This document shows, in pieces, positions 1 through 7,164 of a stretch of 64,000 nt of DNA (position 1 is its first letter; every line of letters begins with the position of its first letter). Location: the NCBI GenBank assembly GCA_965229335.1, contig OZ245874.1:4960001-5024000 (forward strand). The letters run 5' to 3'. Position numbers and translations under genes: made by a program. Source of the stretch: JAFKFH01 sp017307375. GTDB taxonomy: Bacteria > Pseudomonadota > Alphaproteobacteria > Ferrovibrionales > Ferrovibrionaceae. The notes under the pieces are model-generated. The model had not been told where the DNA came from. It did not search any database and worked only from the letters and a program-made list of their open reading frames with translations.

Positions 1-756
1 GGACGAGGCCGATGATCAGCGAGGCGATGAAGGCCCCGGCAAGCGACCCCAGGCCGCCGAACACCACCACGACGAACAGGATCGGGCCGAGCAGCGCGGC
101 CATCGACGGCTGGGTGACGAGCGCCGGGCCGGCAATGGCACCTGCAAGCCCGGCCAGGGCGGCACCGGCGCCGAACACCATCATGAAGATGCGCGGGACG
201 TTGTGGCCGAGCATCGCCACCATGTTCGGATGGGTCAGCGAGGCCTGGATGATCAGCCCGACCCGGGTGCGGGTCAGCAGCAGCAGCAACGCGACGAAGA
301 TCGCCACCGAGATCACCAGCATGAACAGCTTGTAGGCCGGATAGGTGGTGTCCCACAGCGTGAAGGCGGGGAAGTCGAGCAGCGCGGGCACGCGGTAGTC
401 GAGCGGCACGCGCCCCCACAGCACGACCACGACTTCCTCGATGACGAAGGCCAGGCCGAAGGTGAACAGCAGCTCGGCCACATGGCCGTGGCGATGGACC
501 AGACGCAGGCAGAAGCGCTCGACCCCCGCACCGAGCAGACCGACCGCCAGCGGCGCGATCAGCAGCCCCGGCCAGTAGCCGATCGTCCGGGTGATCTGGT
601 AGCCGAGATAGGCACCCAGCATGTAGAAGCTTGCATGGGCGAAGTTCAGCACGCCCATCATCGAGAATATCAGCGTCAGGCCCGAGGCGAGCAGGAACAG
701 CAGAACGCCGTACTGCAGGCCGTTCAGGGTCGAGAAGACAACCAGCTCAAGCATCG
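1..756 (-). CDS. livH: Branched-chain amino acid-type ABC transporter permease (LivH family), 3' end outside window
   Basis: Inner-membrane permease subunit of a high-affinity amino acid (or amide/urea) ABC importer. The visible 252 codons start with ATG at 756 and run off the left edge, so the C-terminus is missing. The N-terminus carries the family hallmark GLTLIFSMMGVLNFAHASFY and is followed by several hydrophobic segments separated by short charged loops, as in LivH/UrtB permeases (about 290 aa). The gene lies 81 bp downstream of a periplasmic binding-protein gene on the same strand, so the two probably form one operon; LivM, LivG and LivF equivalents would be expected further left. The substrate cannot be fixed from the permease alone. 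Confidence 0.9.
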
Positions 757-837
757 GCACCGCCCAATCGTTGCCGGGAGAGTTCGCCGGTGCCGCAGGG
801 CGGCACCGGCCTCGTCAGGCAGGCAGGCGTGGGACCG

Positions 838-2088
838 TCAGCTCGGCCGGTCCATCTTGCAGACGGTCTTGGTGATGGTGTCCTTCGCGTCGACCTTGGC
901 GACAGTCTTCCAGCCCCAGCCGGTGCCTTCCTCGTCGACCGCGACACCGGGGCCGAACGAGGAGATGTAGAGGTCCTGGAACAGCTGGTGATCGTCCTTG
1001 CGCATCCAGACCTCGGCGCCGATCGCATCCTTGAAGCGCATGTCCTCGAGCGCGGCGGCGACCTTGGCCGCATCGACCGACTTGGCCTGCTCGATCGCCT
1101 TGACCAGCATGTCCATCTCGTTCTTGGCGCGCAGATACCACCAGCCCGACCCCGAATACTTCTTGCGGAAATCGGCGTTCAGGTTCTGCATCTCGGCCCC
1201 CTCGACGTTGGAGTGCCATTCGGAAATCTGGAAGACGCGGTGCTCGAGGCCGGTCTGACGAACCGAAGTCGGGCCGCCGGCACCGCCGGCATAATAGGTG
1301 TACCAGTTGGCCTGCAGCCCGGCATCGGCAGCCGCCTTCAGCAGCAGCGCCAGGTCCTGCGCCCAGTTGCCGGTGATGACCGAATCTGCGCCGGACGCCT
1401 TGATCTTGGCGATATACGGCGAGAAGTCGGTGACCTTCAGCACCGGGTGCAGTTCATCGCCGACGAACTCGATGTCGGGACGCTTTTCCTTGAGCATCGA
1501 GCGGGCGGAAACGCGCACCGCCTGGCCGAACGAATAGTCCTGGCCGATGACGTAGACCTTCTTGATCTCCGGCCTGGTCTTCATGAAGCTGGTCAGCGCC
1601 TGCATCTTGATGTCGGCATCGGCGTCCCAGCGGAAATGCCAGTAGTTGCACTTCGCGTTGGTCAGCGCCGGATCGACCGCCGCATAGTTCAGGAACAGGA
1701 CCTGCTTGTCGGGATTGCGTTCGTTATGCTTGGCGACGAAATCGGTCAGTGCCAGCGCGACGTTCGAGCCGTTGCCCTGGGTGATGAACTTCGCGCCGCT
1801 GTCGATCGCCTTCTGGGCCTGCAGCAGCGTCTCCTGCGGGCTCGACTTGTTGTCGTAGGTGATCAGTTCGAGCTTCTTGCCGCCCAGCACGCCGCCTGCG
1901 GCGTTGACCTTGTCGACGAGAAACTGGAAGTGATGAACCCCGTGCTCGCCGACCGTCGCACCGCCACCCGACAGGGGGTCGATATAGGCGATCTTGATCG
2001 TATCCTGGGCTCGAACCGGCATGGCCAGTGCCGTCAGGCCAGCCAAGGCCACGCCAAAAACCGTACGACGCGCAATCATCCGGATCAT
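838..2088 (-). CDS. ABC transporter substrate-binding protein, Liv/Urt type
   Basis: Periplasmic receptor that delivers its ligand to the LivH-type permease encoded just downstream. The 416-aa product begins MIRMIARRTVFGVALAGL, a basic n-region plus hydrophobic core with a likely signal peptidase site after VRAQ, and continues DTIKIAYIDPLSGGGATVGE, the typical start of the type 1 periplasmic binding fold of the branched-chain amino acid/amide group. The start at 2088 was chosen because a GGGAGG site lies six bases upstream; an in-frame start 31 codons earlier would bury the signal peptide. It is divergent from the ridA-like gene across 131 bp. Ligand unknown: amino acids, amides or urea are all possible in this family. 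Confidence 0.9.
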   Translation of the reverse strand: MIRMIARRTVFGVALAGLTALAMPVRAQDTIKIAYIDPLSGGGATVGEHGVHHFQFLVDKVNAAGGVLGGKKLELITYDNKSSPQETLLQAQKAIDSGAKFITQGNGSNVALALTDFVAKHNERNPDKQVLFLNYAAVDPALTNAKCNYWHFRWDADADIKMQALTSFMKTRPEIKKVYVIGQDYSFGQAVRVSARSMLKEKRPDIEFVGDELHPVLKVTDFSPYIAKIKASGADSVITGNWAQDLALLLKAAADAGLQANWYTYYAGGAGGPTSVRQTGLEHRVFQISEWHSNVEGAEMQNLNADFRKKYSGSGWWYLRAKNEMDMLVKAIEQAKSVDAAKVAAALEDMRFKDAIGAEVWMRKDDHQLFQDLYISSFGPGVAVDEEGTGWGWKTVAKVDAKDTITKTVCKMDRPS

Positions 2089-2219
2089 TGGTATCCTCCC
2101 ATTGTGGTCTTTTGATTCATTCGTTGTCCCGAGCCTGTGGGACGGCGGGTATCCAGTCAAGCGACGACTTTGGTTCCGCAACCGAAAAACCAGTATGGAA
2201 AAGCAAGGAGACGACGACC

Positions 2220-2609
2220 GTGACGCTGATCATGCGCAATCCTGCGACCGCTGCCCCGCCGACCGGCATGTACAGCCATGGCATCGAGGTGCCGCCGCAG
2301 GCCCGCTGGCTCTACATCACCGGCCAGGTCGGCATCGATGCCGAGGGACGCACCGCGACCACGATCGAGGAGCAGTGCCGGCTGGCCTTCTGGAACGTCG
2401 AGCAGGTGCTGGCCTCGGCCGGCATGGGCATCGCCGACCTTGTGCGGGTCAATGCCTATCTGATCGACCCGCGCTACATCGAACCTTATCGGGTCGCCCG
2501 CGACGCGATCCTCGGCGATGCCAGACCGGCGTCAACCGTGCTGGTCGTGTCGATGCTGGCCCTGCCGGAATTCTGGGTCGAGATCGAGGCGGTCGCAGCG
2601 AAGGTCTAG
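2220..2609 (+). CDS. RidA/YjgF/UK114-family protein
   Basis: A 129-aa protein of full RidA-family length. Archetypal RidA hydrolyses reactive enamine/imine intermediates to 2-keto acids in the cytosol. Family features seen here are WLYITGQVGID near residues 30-40, the FWNVEQVLASAG helix, RVNAYLID and the C-terminal VEIEAVA. GTG at 2220 is taken as start because AAGGAG at 2205-2210 is well spaced; ATG at 2232 is an alternative. The arginine that binds the substrate carboxylate in archetypal RidA (in a PARS motif near residue 105) is replaced: the sequence reads RPASTVL, with Ser at 105. It may therefore belong to another Rid subgroup with a different ligand. Neighbour: the divergent ABC uptake operon. 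Confidence 0.85.
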   Translation: MTLIMRNPATAAPPTGMYSHGIEVPPQARWLYITGQVGIDAEGRTATTIEEQCRLAFWNVEQVLASAGMGIADLVRVNAYLIDPRYIEPYRVARDAILGDARPASTVLVVSMLALPEFWVEIEAVAAKV

Positions 2610-2711
2610 GTCGTACGACGTGGGGACATTCGGGCAATCGCTGCCACCGGGTAGCGCTTGCCCTCCTGTCCTGAGGTGCAGTCACCCGCGCCTTTCAAAT
2701 TCCGGCCACTG

Positions 2712-3209
2712 CTACGCGCCCCTAAGAAGCGCCGCCTTGCGCAGATAGGCGGTCGCTTGGCCGATGAAGATGCCGCCCGACACCCCGGACAGCCCGGTGA
2801 CGAGCAGCGCATGGGGATAGCCATCCAACAACCCTGGCGACCGCGCCCGCAGATAGCCGAACATGTAGTTCATCGCAAAGATTGCCACGATGAGGCACAG
2901 CGTCAGCCAAGTCCCCGGCACGACGATCAACTCGCCATCCGTATGCCGCGTGACCCTGGCCGAACGGAACATCAAATAGCCGATCGAGGCCCCGAGAATG
3001 ACCCCGCCCGCCCAGGCCCCGACTGTCGGGACCAAATTCCTCGCGTTAAGCCAGATATTCAGAATCGACCAGACGACGAAGATACATGGCAGCCTGATCA
3101 GGGCGAAACGGCTACGGGTGCGTTGTCGGGATGCGGAAAAGCCCAGCCAGAGCAGAAGCAGGAACAGCGGATAAACCCAAATGGGTGTCCCCGTCAGGAT
3201 CTCGATCAT
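2712..3209 (-). CDS. Small polytopic inner-membrane protein (resembles DUF6622)
   Basis: A 165-aa protein with about five hydrophobic stretches. The N-terminus MIEILTGTPIWVYPLFLLLL followed by a short basic loop is the pattern of the DUF6622 membrane family, which has no known function. ATG at 3209 was chosen because it matches that family start; longer in-frame starts add a hydrophilic stretch that would run across the tetR promoter. It ends convergently with the ridA-like gene and is divergent from the tetR-Rieske operon, so it could share control by that TetR. Family call moderate, function unknown. Confidence 0.65.
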   Translation of the reverse strand: MIEILTGTPIWVYPLFLLLLWLGFSASRQRTRSRFALIRLPCIFVVWSILNIWLNARNLVPTVGAWAGGVILGASIGYLMFRSARVTRHTDGELIVVPGTWLTLCLIVAIFAMNYMFGYLRARSPGLLDGYPHALLVTGLSGVSGGIFIGQATAYLRKAALLRGA

Positions 3210-3276
3210 GCACTTTTGCCCTACTTCGGTATAAGCCCGCATCATACCCTGCAACCGCGCACCACCAAGAAACGAA

Positions 3277-3305
3277 TTGCCCACCAACCAGTTGGTCGGT
3301 AAAAT
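3277..3305 (+). promoter_or_regulatory. Candidate sigma-70 promoter of tetR-Rieske operon
   Basis: TTGCCC at 3277-3282 and TAAAAT at 3300-3305 are separated by exactly 17 bp and match the -35 and -10 consensus in four and five positions. The -10 ends seven bases before the ATG at 3313, so the transcript would start at or next to the start codon (leaderless). No Shine-Dalgarno sequence is visible before that ATG, which agrees. Confidence 0.55.
3283..3296. promoter_or_regulatory. TetR-type operator between the -35 and -10 boxes
   Basis: Perfect inverted repeat ACCAAC-CA-GTTGGT filling most of the 17-bp spacer of the candidate tetR promoter. ACCAAC/GTTGGT dyads are common operators of TetR-family repressors. 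A bound dimer here would block RNA polymerase, consistent with negative autoregulation of tetR and the oxygenase gene and possibly of the divergent membrane-protein gene. Confidence 0.6.
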
Positions 3306-3312
3306 CAGCTCC

Positions 3313-3948
3313 ATGTCGATCCGCAAGCGGAAGCCATCTGATCCGACCATCCACGGCTCGCGCGGGCGCCTGCTGGATGAAGCGGAAGCCCGCTTTGCCG
3401 CCGACGGCTTCCACGGCGCGGCGCTGGGCGCCATTGCGGGGGCCTGCGGCCTGGGCAATGCCGGGCTGCTGCATCATTTCCCCAGCAAGGCGAAGCTCTA
3501 TCTCGCCGTGCTCGACCGGCTCGCCGCCGAGCTCGAGCAACGGCTGGCATCGGGACTGGGGACCGCAACCGATCCGGCGGCGAGAGTCGAGGCGGCCCTG
3601 TCTGCCCAGCTCGCCTGGACGGTGGAGCGACCGCAGGCGGCGCGGCTGGTGCTGCGCGAACTGCTCGACAATCTGGGCCGGGTCGAACAGGCGCGCCACC
3701 TGCCCCTCGTCACCTATGTCGAGACGATGACCGGCGCGATCGAGCAAGGCCAGCGCGCCGGCTGCCTGCGCGAAGGGGCGCCGCTGGTCCTGCTGACGCA
3801 GTATCTCGGCGCCCTGGCCTACGCCCTGGCGGCGCGCCCGACTTTCGCCCGGATGCAACCCGGCACCAGGCTGCTGGACGACGAGGCCGCCTGGATCGCG
3901 GCCGTCGCCATCGACGCCGGCGCGGCGTTGAAGCGGGGTAGACCATGA
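3313..3948 (+). CDS. TetR/AcrR-family transcriptional repressor
   Basis: A 211-aa one-component regulator. The N-terminal helix-turn-helix domain shows the TetR pattern LLDEAEARFAADGFHGAALG, then an IAGACGLGNAGLLHHF recognition region (about residues 30-55); the rest is the helical ligand-binding and dimer domain. ATG at 3313 is preferred over the upstream ATG at 3277 because the latter lies inside the promoter and operator. Its stop overlaps the start of the Rieske oxygenase gene (ATGA), so the two are translationally coupled and the oxygenase substrate or a related aromatic is the likely inducer. A dyad operator overlaps its own promoter, indicating autoregulation. Confidence 0.88.
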   Translation: MSIRKRKPSDPTIHGSRGRLLDEAEARFAADGFHGAALGAIAGACGLGNAGLLHHFPSKAKLYLAVLDRLAAELEQRLASGLGTATDPAARVEAALSAQLAWTVERPQAARLVLRELLDNLGRVEQARHLPLVTYVETMTGAIEQGQRAGCLREGAPLVLLTQYLGALAYALAARPTFARMQPGTRLLDDEAAWIAAVAIDAGAALKRGRP

Positions 3949-5084
3949 CGAGTGCGGCTACAGCGATCGGGGCCGGTCTTTACCGGCGCGCGCAGACGGT
4001 CCTGCGCACGGGCAGGCCCGAAATGGCCGACCGCACCTTCGTCTCGCCGGTTTGCCGCTATGTCGATGACGGCAGGGTGGCCGCCGAACGCGCCCTGTTC
4101 CGCCGTTTTCCCCAGGTCCTGTGTCCGGCGGCCGACCTGCCTGCGGACGGCTGGTGCGCCCGCGACATCGGAGGCGTGCCGGTACTGGCGACCCGCTCGG
4201 CAGCCGGCGAGGTCCGTGCCTTTCTCAATGTCTGCCGCCACCGCGGCGCCCGCCTGGTGGCCGAGGGGACAGGTTGCGGCCAGCGCGCTTTCGCCTGCCC
4301 CTATCACGCCTGGAGCTACGGTACCGACGGCGCGCTGCGCGGCCTGCCCCAGGACTGGGGTTTTCCAGGGCTCGACCGGACGGCCAACGGGCTGCGCCCC
4401 CTGGCGGTTGCCGAGCGTGCCGGGGTGATCTGGGTCGCGACCGATCCGCACGTCGCGGATCTGGCGCTCGGCCCATTGGCCGACGAACTGGAAACCCTCG
4501 GTTTCGCCGACCACGTATCCTTCATGCCGCGATCGTTCGAGCTGGCGGCGAACTGGAAGCTGATGCTGGACGCCTCGTTCGAGGGCTATCATTTCAAGAC
4601 GGCCCATCGCGACACCATCGCGGCGATGTTTGCCGACAATGTACAGTTGATCGACGAATACGGGCTGAATCGCCGCCTCTATCTCGTCCGGTCCAACCTG
4701 TCGGCGGCAACGACGGAGGCCGAGTTCGCGTTTCGCGAACACGGCAATGCGATCTACCACTTCTTTCCGGCGACGATCCTGCTGGTCCAGCGCGACCACG
4801 CGCAGCTGACCTGGCTCGAGCCGCTGTCGCCTGGTCGCACACGCGCTTTCGATGTGGCCCTGATACCGGCCCGTCCGGACAGCGAGAAGGCGGCCGGACA
4901 TTGGAGGCGCAACGTCGACCTCTACCGCCGGACGCTCGCCGAAGACTACGCCCTGATGGAGTCGATGCAGTGCACAATGACCTCAGGGGCAAACGAGGCG
5001 CTGACATTTGGTGCGTTTGAGTTCGCAGCGGCGCGATTCCACACGCAACTCGAAAGTGAACTGAAACATCCGGCGAAGAGTTAG
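3945..5084 (+). CDS. Rieske non-heme iron oxygenase, alpha subunit-like
   Basis: A 379-aa oxygenase component of the ring-hydroxylating type. The Rieske [2Fe-2S] domain has both ligand pairs: CRHRG at 97-101 and CPYH at 118-121. The catalytic domain holds the mononuclear iron motif FEGYHFKTAH (His216, His221); the third, acidic ligand is probably the Asp in EDYALMESMQ near residue 334. Such enzymes insert oxygen into aromatic rings, or demethylate or hydroxylate quaternary amines, using electrons from a separate reductase. No reductase or beta subunit is encoded nearby, so a general reductase or a distant gene must serve. It is coupled to tetR by a 4-bp overlap. Substrate not predictable. Confidence 0.88.
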   Translation: MTSAATAIGAGLYRRAQTVLRTGRPEMADRTFVSPVCRYVDDGRVAAERALFRRFPQVLCPAADLPADGWCARDIGGVPVLATRSAAGEVRAFLNVCRHRGARLVAEGTGCGQRAFACPYHAWSYGTDGALRGLPQDWGFPGLDRTANGLRPLAVAERAGVIWVATDPHVADLALGPLADELETLGFADHVSFMPRSFELAANWKLMLDASFEGYHFKTAHRDTIAAMFADNVQLIDEYGLNRRLYLVRSNLSAATTEAEFAFREHGNAIYHFFPATILLVQRDHAQLTWLEPLSPGRTRAFDVALIPARPDSEKAAGHWRRNVDLYRRTLAEDYALMESMQCTMTSGANEALTFGAFEFAAARFHTQLESELKHPAKS

Positions 5085-5214
5085 CGTTACCATCGGCTGA
5101 CCGCCCTGAAATGGTCACGTGGCACCCTTCCTTTAGTCCCCGCAGGCAATTGCATTCCTGACGGTTCTATTGCAAAAGCCTGTGGTCTTAGAATTCCGGA
5201 GGAGGAAAACGCCG

Positions 5215-7044
5215 ATGTCGCATCCGGCCAACCATCGCACCAAGAATGCCAAGCTGCTGGCCTGGGTCGACGAGATGGTGGCGCTGTGCCGGCCTGACCG
5301 CGTGCATTGGTGCGACGGCTCGCAGGACGAGTATGACCGGCTGTGCGCCGACATGGTCGCCGCCGGCACGCTGATCAAGCTGAACCCGGAAAAGCGCGAG
5401 AACTGCTTCCTGGCCCGTTCCGACGCCTCGGATGTCGCCCGCGTCGAGGATCGCACCTTCATCTGCACGACCAAGGCCGAGGATGCCGGCCCGACCAACA
5501 ACTGGATCGATCCGGTCGAGATGAAGGAGACGCTGAAGGGCCTGTTCGCCGGCTGCATGCGTGGCCGCACGATGTATGTCGTGCCGTTCTCGATGGGTCC
5601 GCTCGGCTCGCCCATCGCGCATCTCGGCGTGCAGCTGACCGACAGCCCCTATGCCGTCGTCAACATGAAGATCATGACCCGCATGGGCCAGCCGGCGCTG
5701 GACGTGCTCGGCGACGGCGGCGATTTCGTGCCCTGCCTGCATTCGGTCGGCGCCCCGCTTGAACCCGGCCAGGTCGACGTCGCCTGGCCGTGCAACGAGA
5801 CCAAGTACATCGTCCATTTCCCCGAGGAACGGACGATCTGGTCCTACGGCTCGGGCTATGGCGGCAATGCGCTGCTCGGCAAGAAGTGCTTCGCGCTGCG
5901 CATCGCCTCGGCGATTGCCAAGGACGAGGGCTGGCTGGCCGAACACATGCTTATCCTCGGCGTCGAAAACCCGCGCGGCGAGAAGACTTATGTCGCGGCG
6001 GCCTTCCCGTCGGCCTGCGGCAAGACCAATTTCGCGATGCTGATCCCGCCCCAGGGCTTCGACGGCTGGAAGGTCACGACGATCGGCGACGACATCGCCT
6101 GGATCAAGCCGGGTCCGGATGGTCGCCTGCGCGCGATCAACCCGGAAGCCGGCTATTTCGGGGTCGCCCCGGGTACCTCGCGCTCGTCGAACCCGAATGC
6201 GATGAAGATGCTCTACAGGAACTGCATCTTCACCAATGTCGCGCTGACCGATGACGGCGACGTCTGGTGGGAAGGCATGGAAGGCCCGGCCCCCGCCCAT
6301 GCGATCGACTGGCAAGGCAAGGACTGGACGCCGGCAAGCGGCACCAAGGCCGCGCATCCCAACGCCCGGTTCACCGCCCCGGCCAGCGAATGCCCGTCGA
6401 TCGACGCGGCGTGGGAAGACCCCGCCGGCGTGCCGATCTCGGCCTTCATCTTCGGCGGCCGCCTCTCCAAGACCTTCCCGCTGGTGTTCCAGTCCTTCGA
6501 CTGGAACCACGGCGTCTACCTCGCCGCGACGATGGGGTCGGAGGCGACCGCCGCCGCCGTCGGCCAGGCGGCGATCCGCCACGATCCGATGGCGATGCTG
6601 CCGTTCTGCGGCTACAACATGGCCGATTATTGGGGCCACTGGCTCAAGATGGGCCAGTCGGTGACGCAGGCCCCGCTGATCTTCCGCGTCAACTGGTTCC
6701 GCAAGGACGAAGACGGCAAGTTCATCTGGCCGGGATTCGGCGAGAACATGCGGGTCCTGAAGTGGATCGTCGAGCGCGTCGCCGGCAAGGCCGAGGCGGT
6801 GGAAAGCCCGCTGGGCCTGATGCCGCGCCACCAGGACCTGACCTGGGCGGGGCTGGATTTCGCGTCCGACCGTTTCCACGGCATCATGGCGATCGACCGG
6901 GCCGAGGCGATGGGCGAGGTCGAGAACCAGGCCAAGCTTTTCGGCAAGTTCGGCGCCCGCCTGCCGGCCGAACTGGAACGCCAGCGCCAGGATCTGGCCG
7001 GCCGCCTGACCGCCGCTCCGGCGGTGTGGAAACTGGCAAGCTGA
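5215..7044 (+). CDS. pckG: Phosphoenolpyruvate carboxykinase (GTP)
   Basis: Cytosolic enzyme converting oxaloacetate and GTP to PEP, GDP and CO2, the entry step of gluconeogenesis from organic acids. The 609-aa length matches the GTP-dependent family rather than the shorter ATP-dependent PckA. The kinase P-loop FPSACGKTNF is at 264-273, with the hyper-reactive Cys268 typical of GTP-type enzymes; GDDIAWIKPG and NWFRKDEDG are further family signatures. ATG at 5215 is preceded by a strong GGAGGAGGA at 5198-5206. It is a single gene with 130 bp before it and a strong hairpin after it, so it is probably monocistronic. Confidence 0.97.
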   Translation: MSHPANHRTKNAKLLAWVDEMVALCRPDRVHWCDGSQDEYDRLCADMVAAGTLIKLNPEKRENCFLARSDASDVARVEDRTFICTTKAEDAGPTNNWIDPVEMKETLKGLFAGCMRGRTMYVVPFSMGPLGSPIAHLGVQLTDSPYAVVNMKIMTRMGQPALDVLGDGGDFVPCLHSVGAPLEPGQVDVAWPCNETKYIVHFPEERTIWSYGSGYGGNALLGKKCFALRIASAIAKDEGWLAEHMLILGVENPRGEKTYVAAAFPSACGKTNFAMLIPPQGFDGWKVTTIGDDIAWIKPGPDGRLRAINPEAGYFGVAPGTSRSSNPNAMKMLYRNCIFTNVALTDDGDVWWEGMEGPAPAHAIDWQGKDWTPASGTKAAHPNARFTAPASECPSIDAAWEDPAGVPISAFIFGGRLSKTFPLVFQSFDWNHGVYLAATMGSEATAAAVGQAAIRHDPMAMLPFCGYNMADYWGHWLKMGQSVTQAPLIFRVNWFRKDEDGKFIWPGFGENMRVLKWIVERVAGKAEAVESPLGLMPRHQDLTWAGLDFASDRFHGIMAIDRAEAMGEVENQAKLFGKFGARLPAELERQRQDLAGRLTAAPAVWKLAS

Positions 7045-7102
7045 ACACAGCTGAACAACCGGGGGCTTTGCCGGCTGGCATTTCCCCCGCAGCCGCGCGA
7101 TG

Positions 7103-7133
7103 ATCGGGCCTGTATGCCAAGTACAGGCCCGAT
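7103..7133 (+). terminator. Strong hairpin between pckG and ilvD
   Basis: Perfect 12-bp stem, arms 7103-7114 (ATCGGGCCTGTA) and 7122-7133, with a 7-base loop. It lies 58 bp after the pckG stop and ends 31 bp before the ilvD start. Only weak T content follows, so it may act as a Rho-assisted terminator, an RNA-stabilising end for pckG, or a leader structure for ilvD. Confidence 0.55.
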
Positions 7134-7164
7134 TGCATGTCGGGGTCCCAAGGAGAGGAAGACG

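Noticed and set aside
5150..5180. Inverted repeat TTGCA...TGCAA upstream of pckG as an operator
   Set aside because: Arms are only five bases with a long spacer; too common by chance to call.
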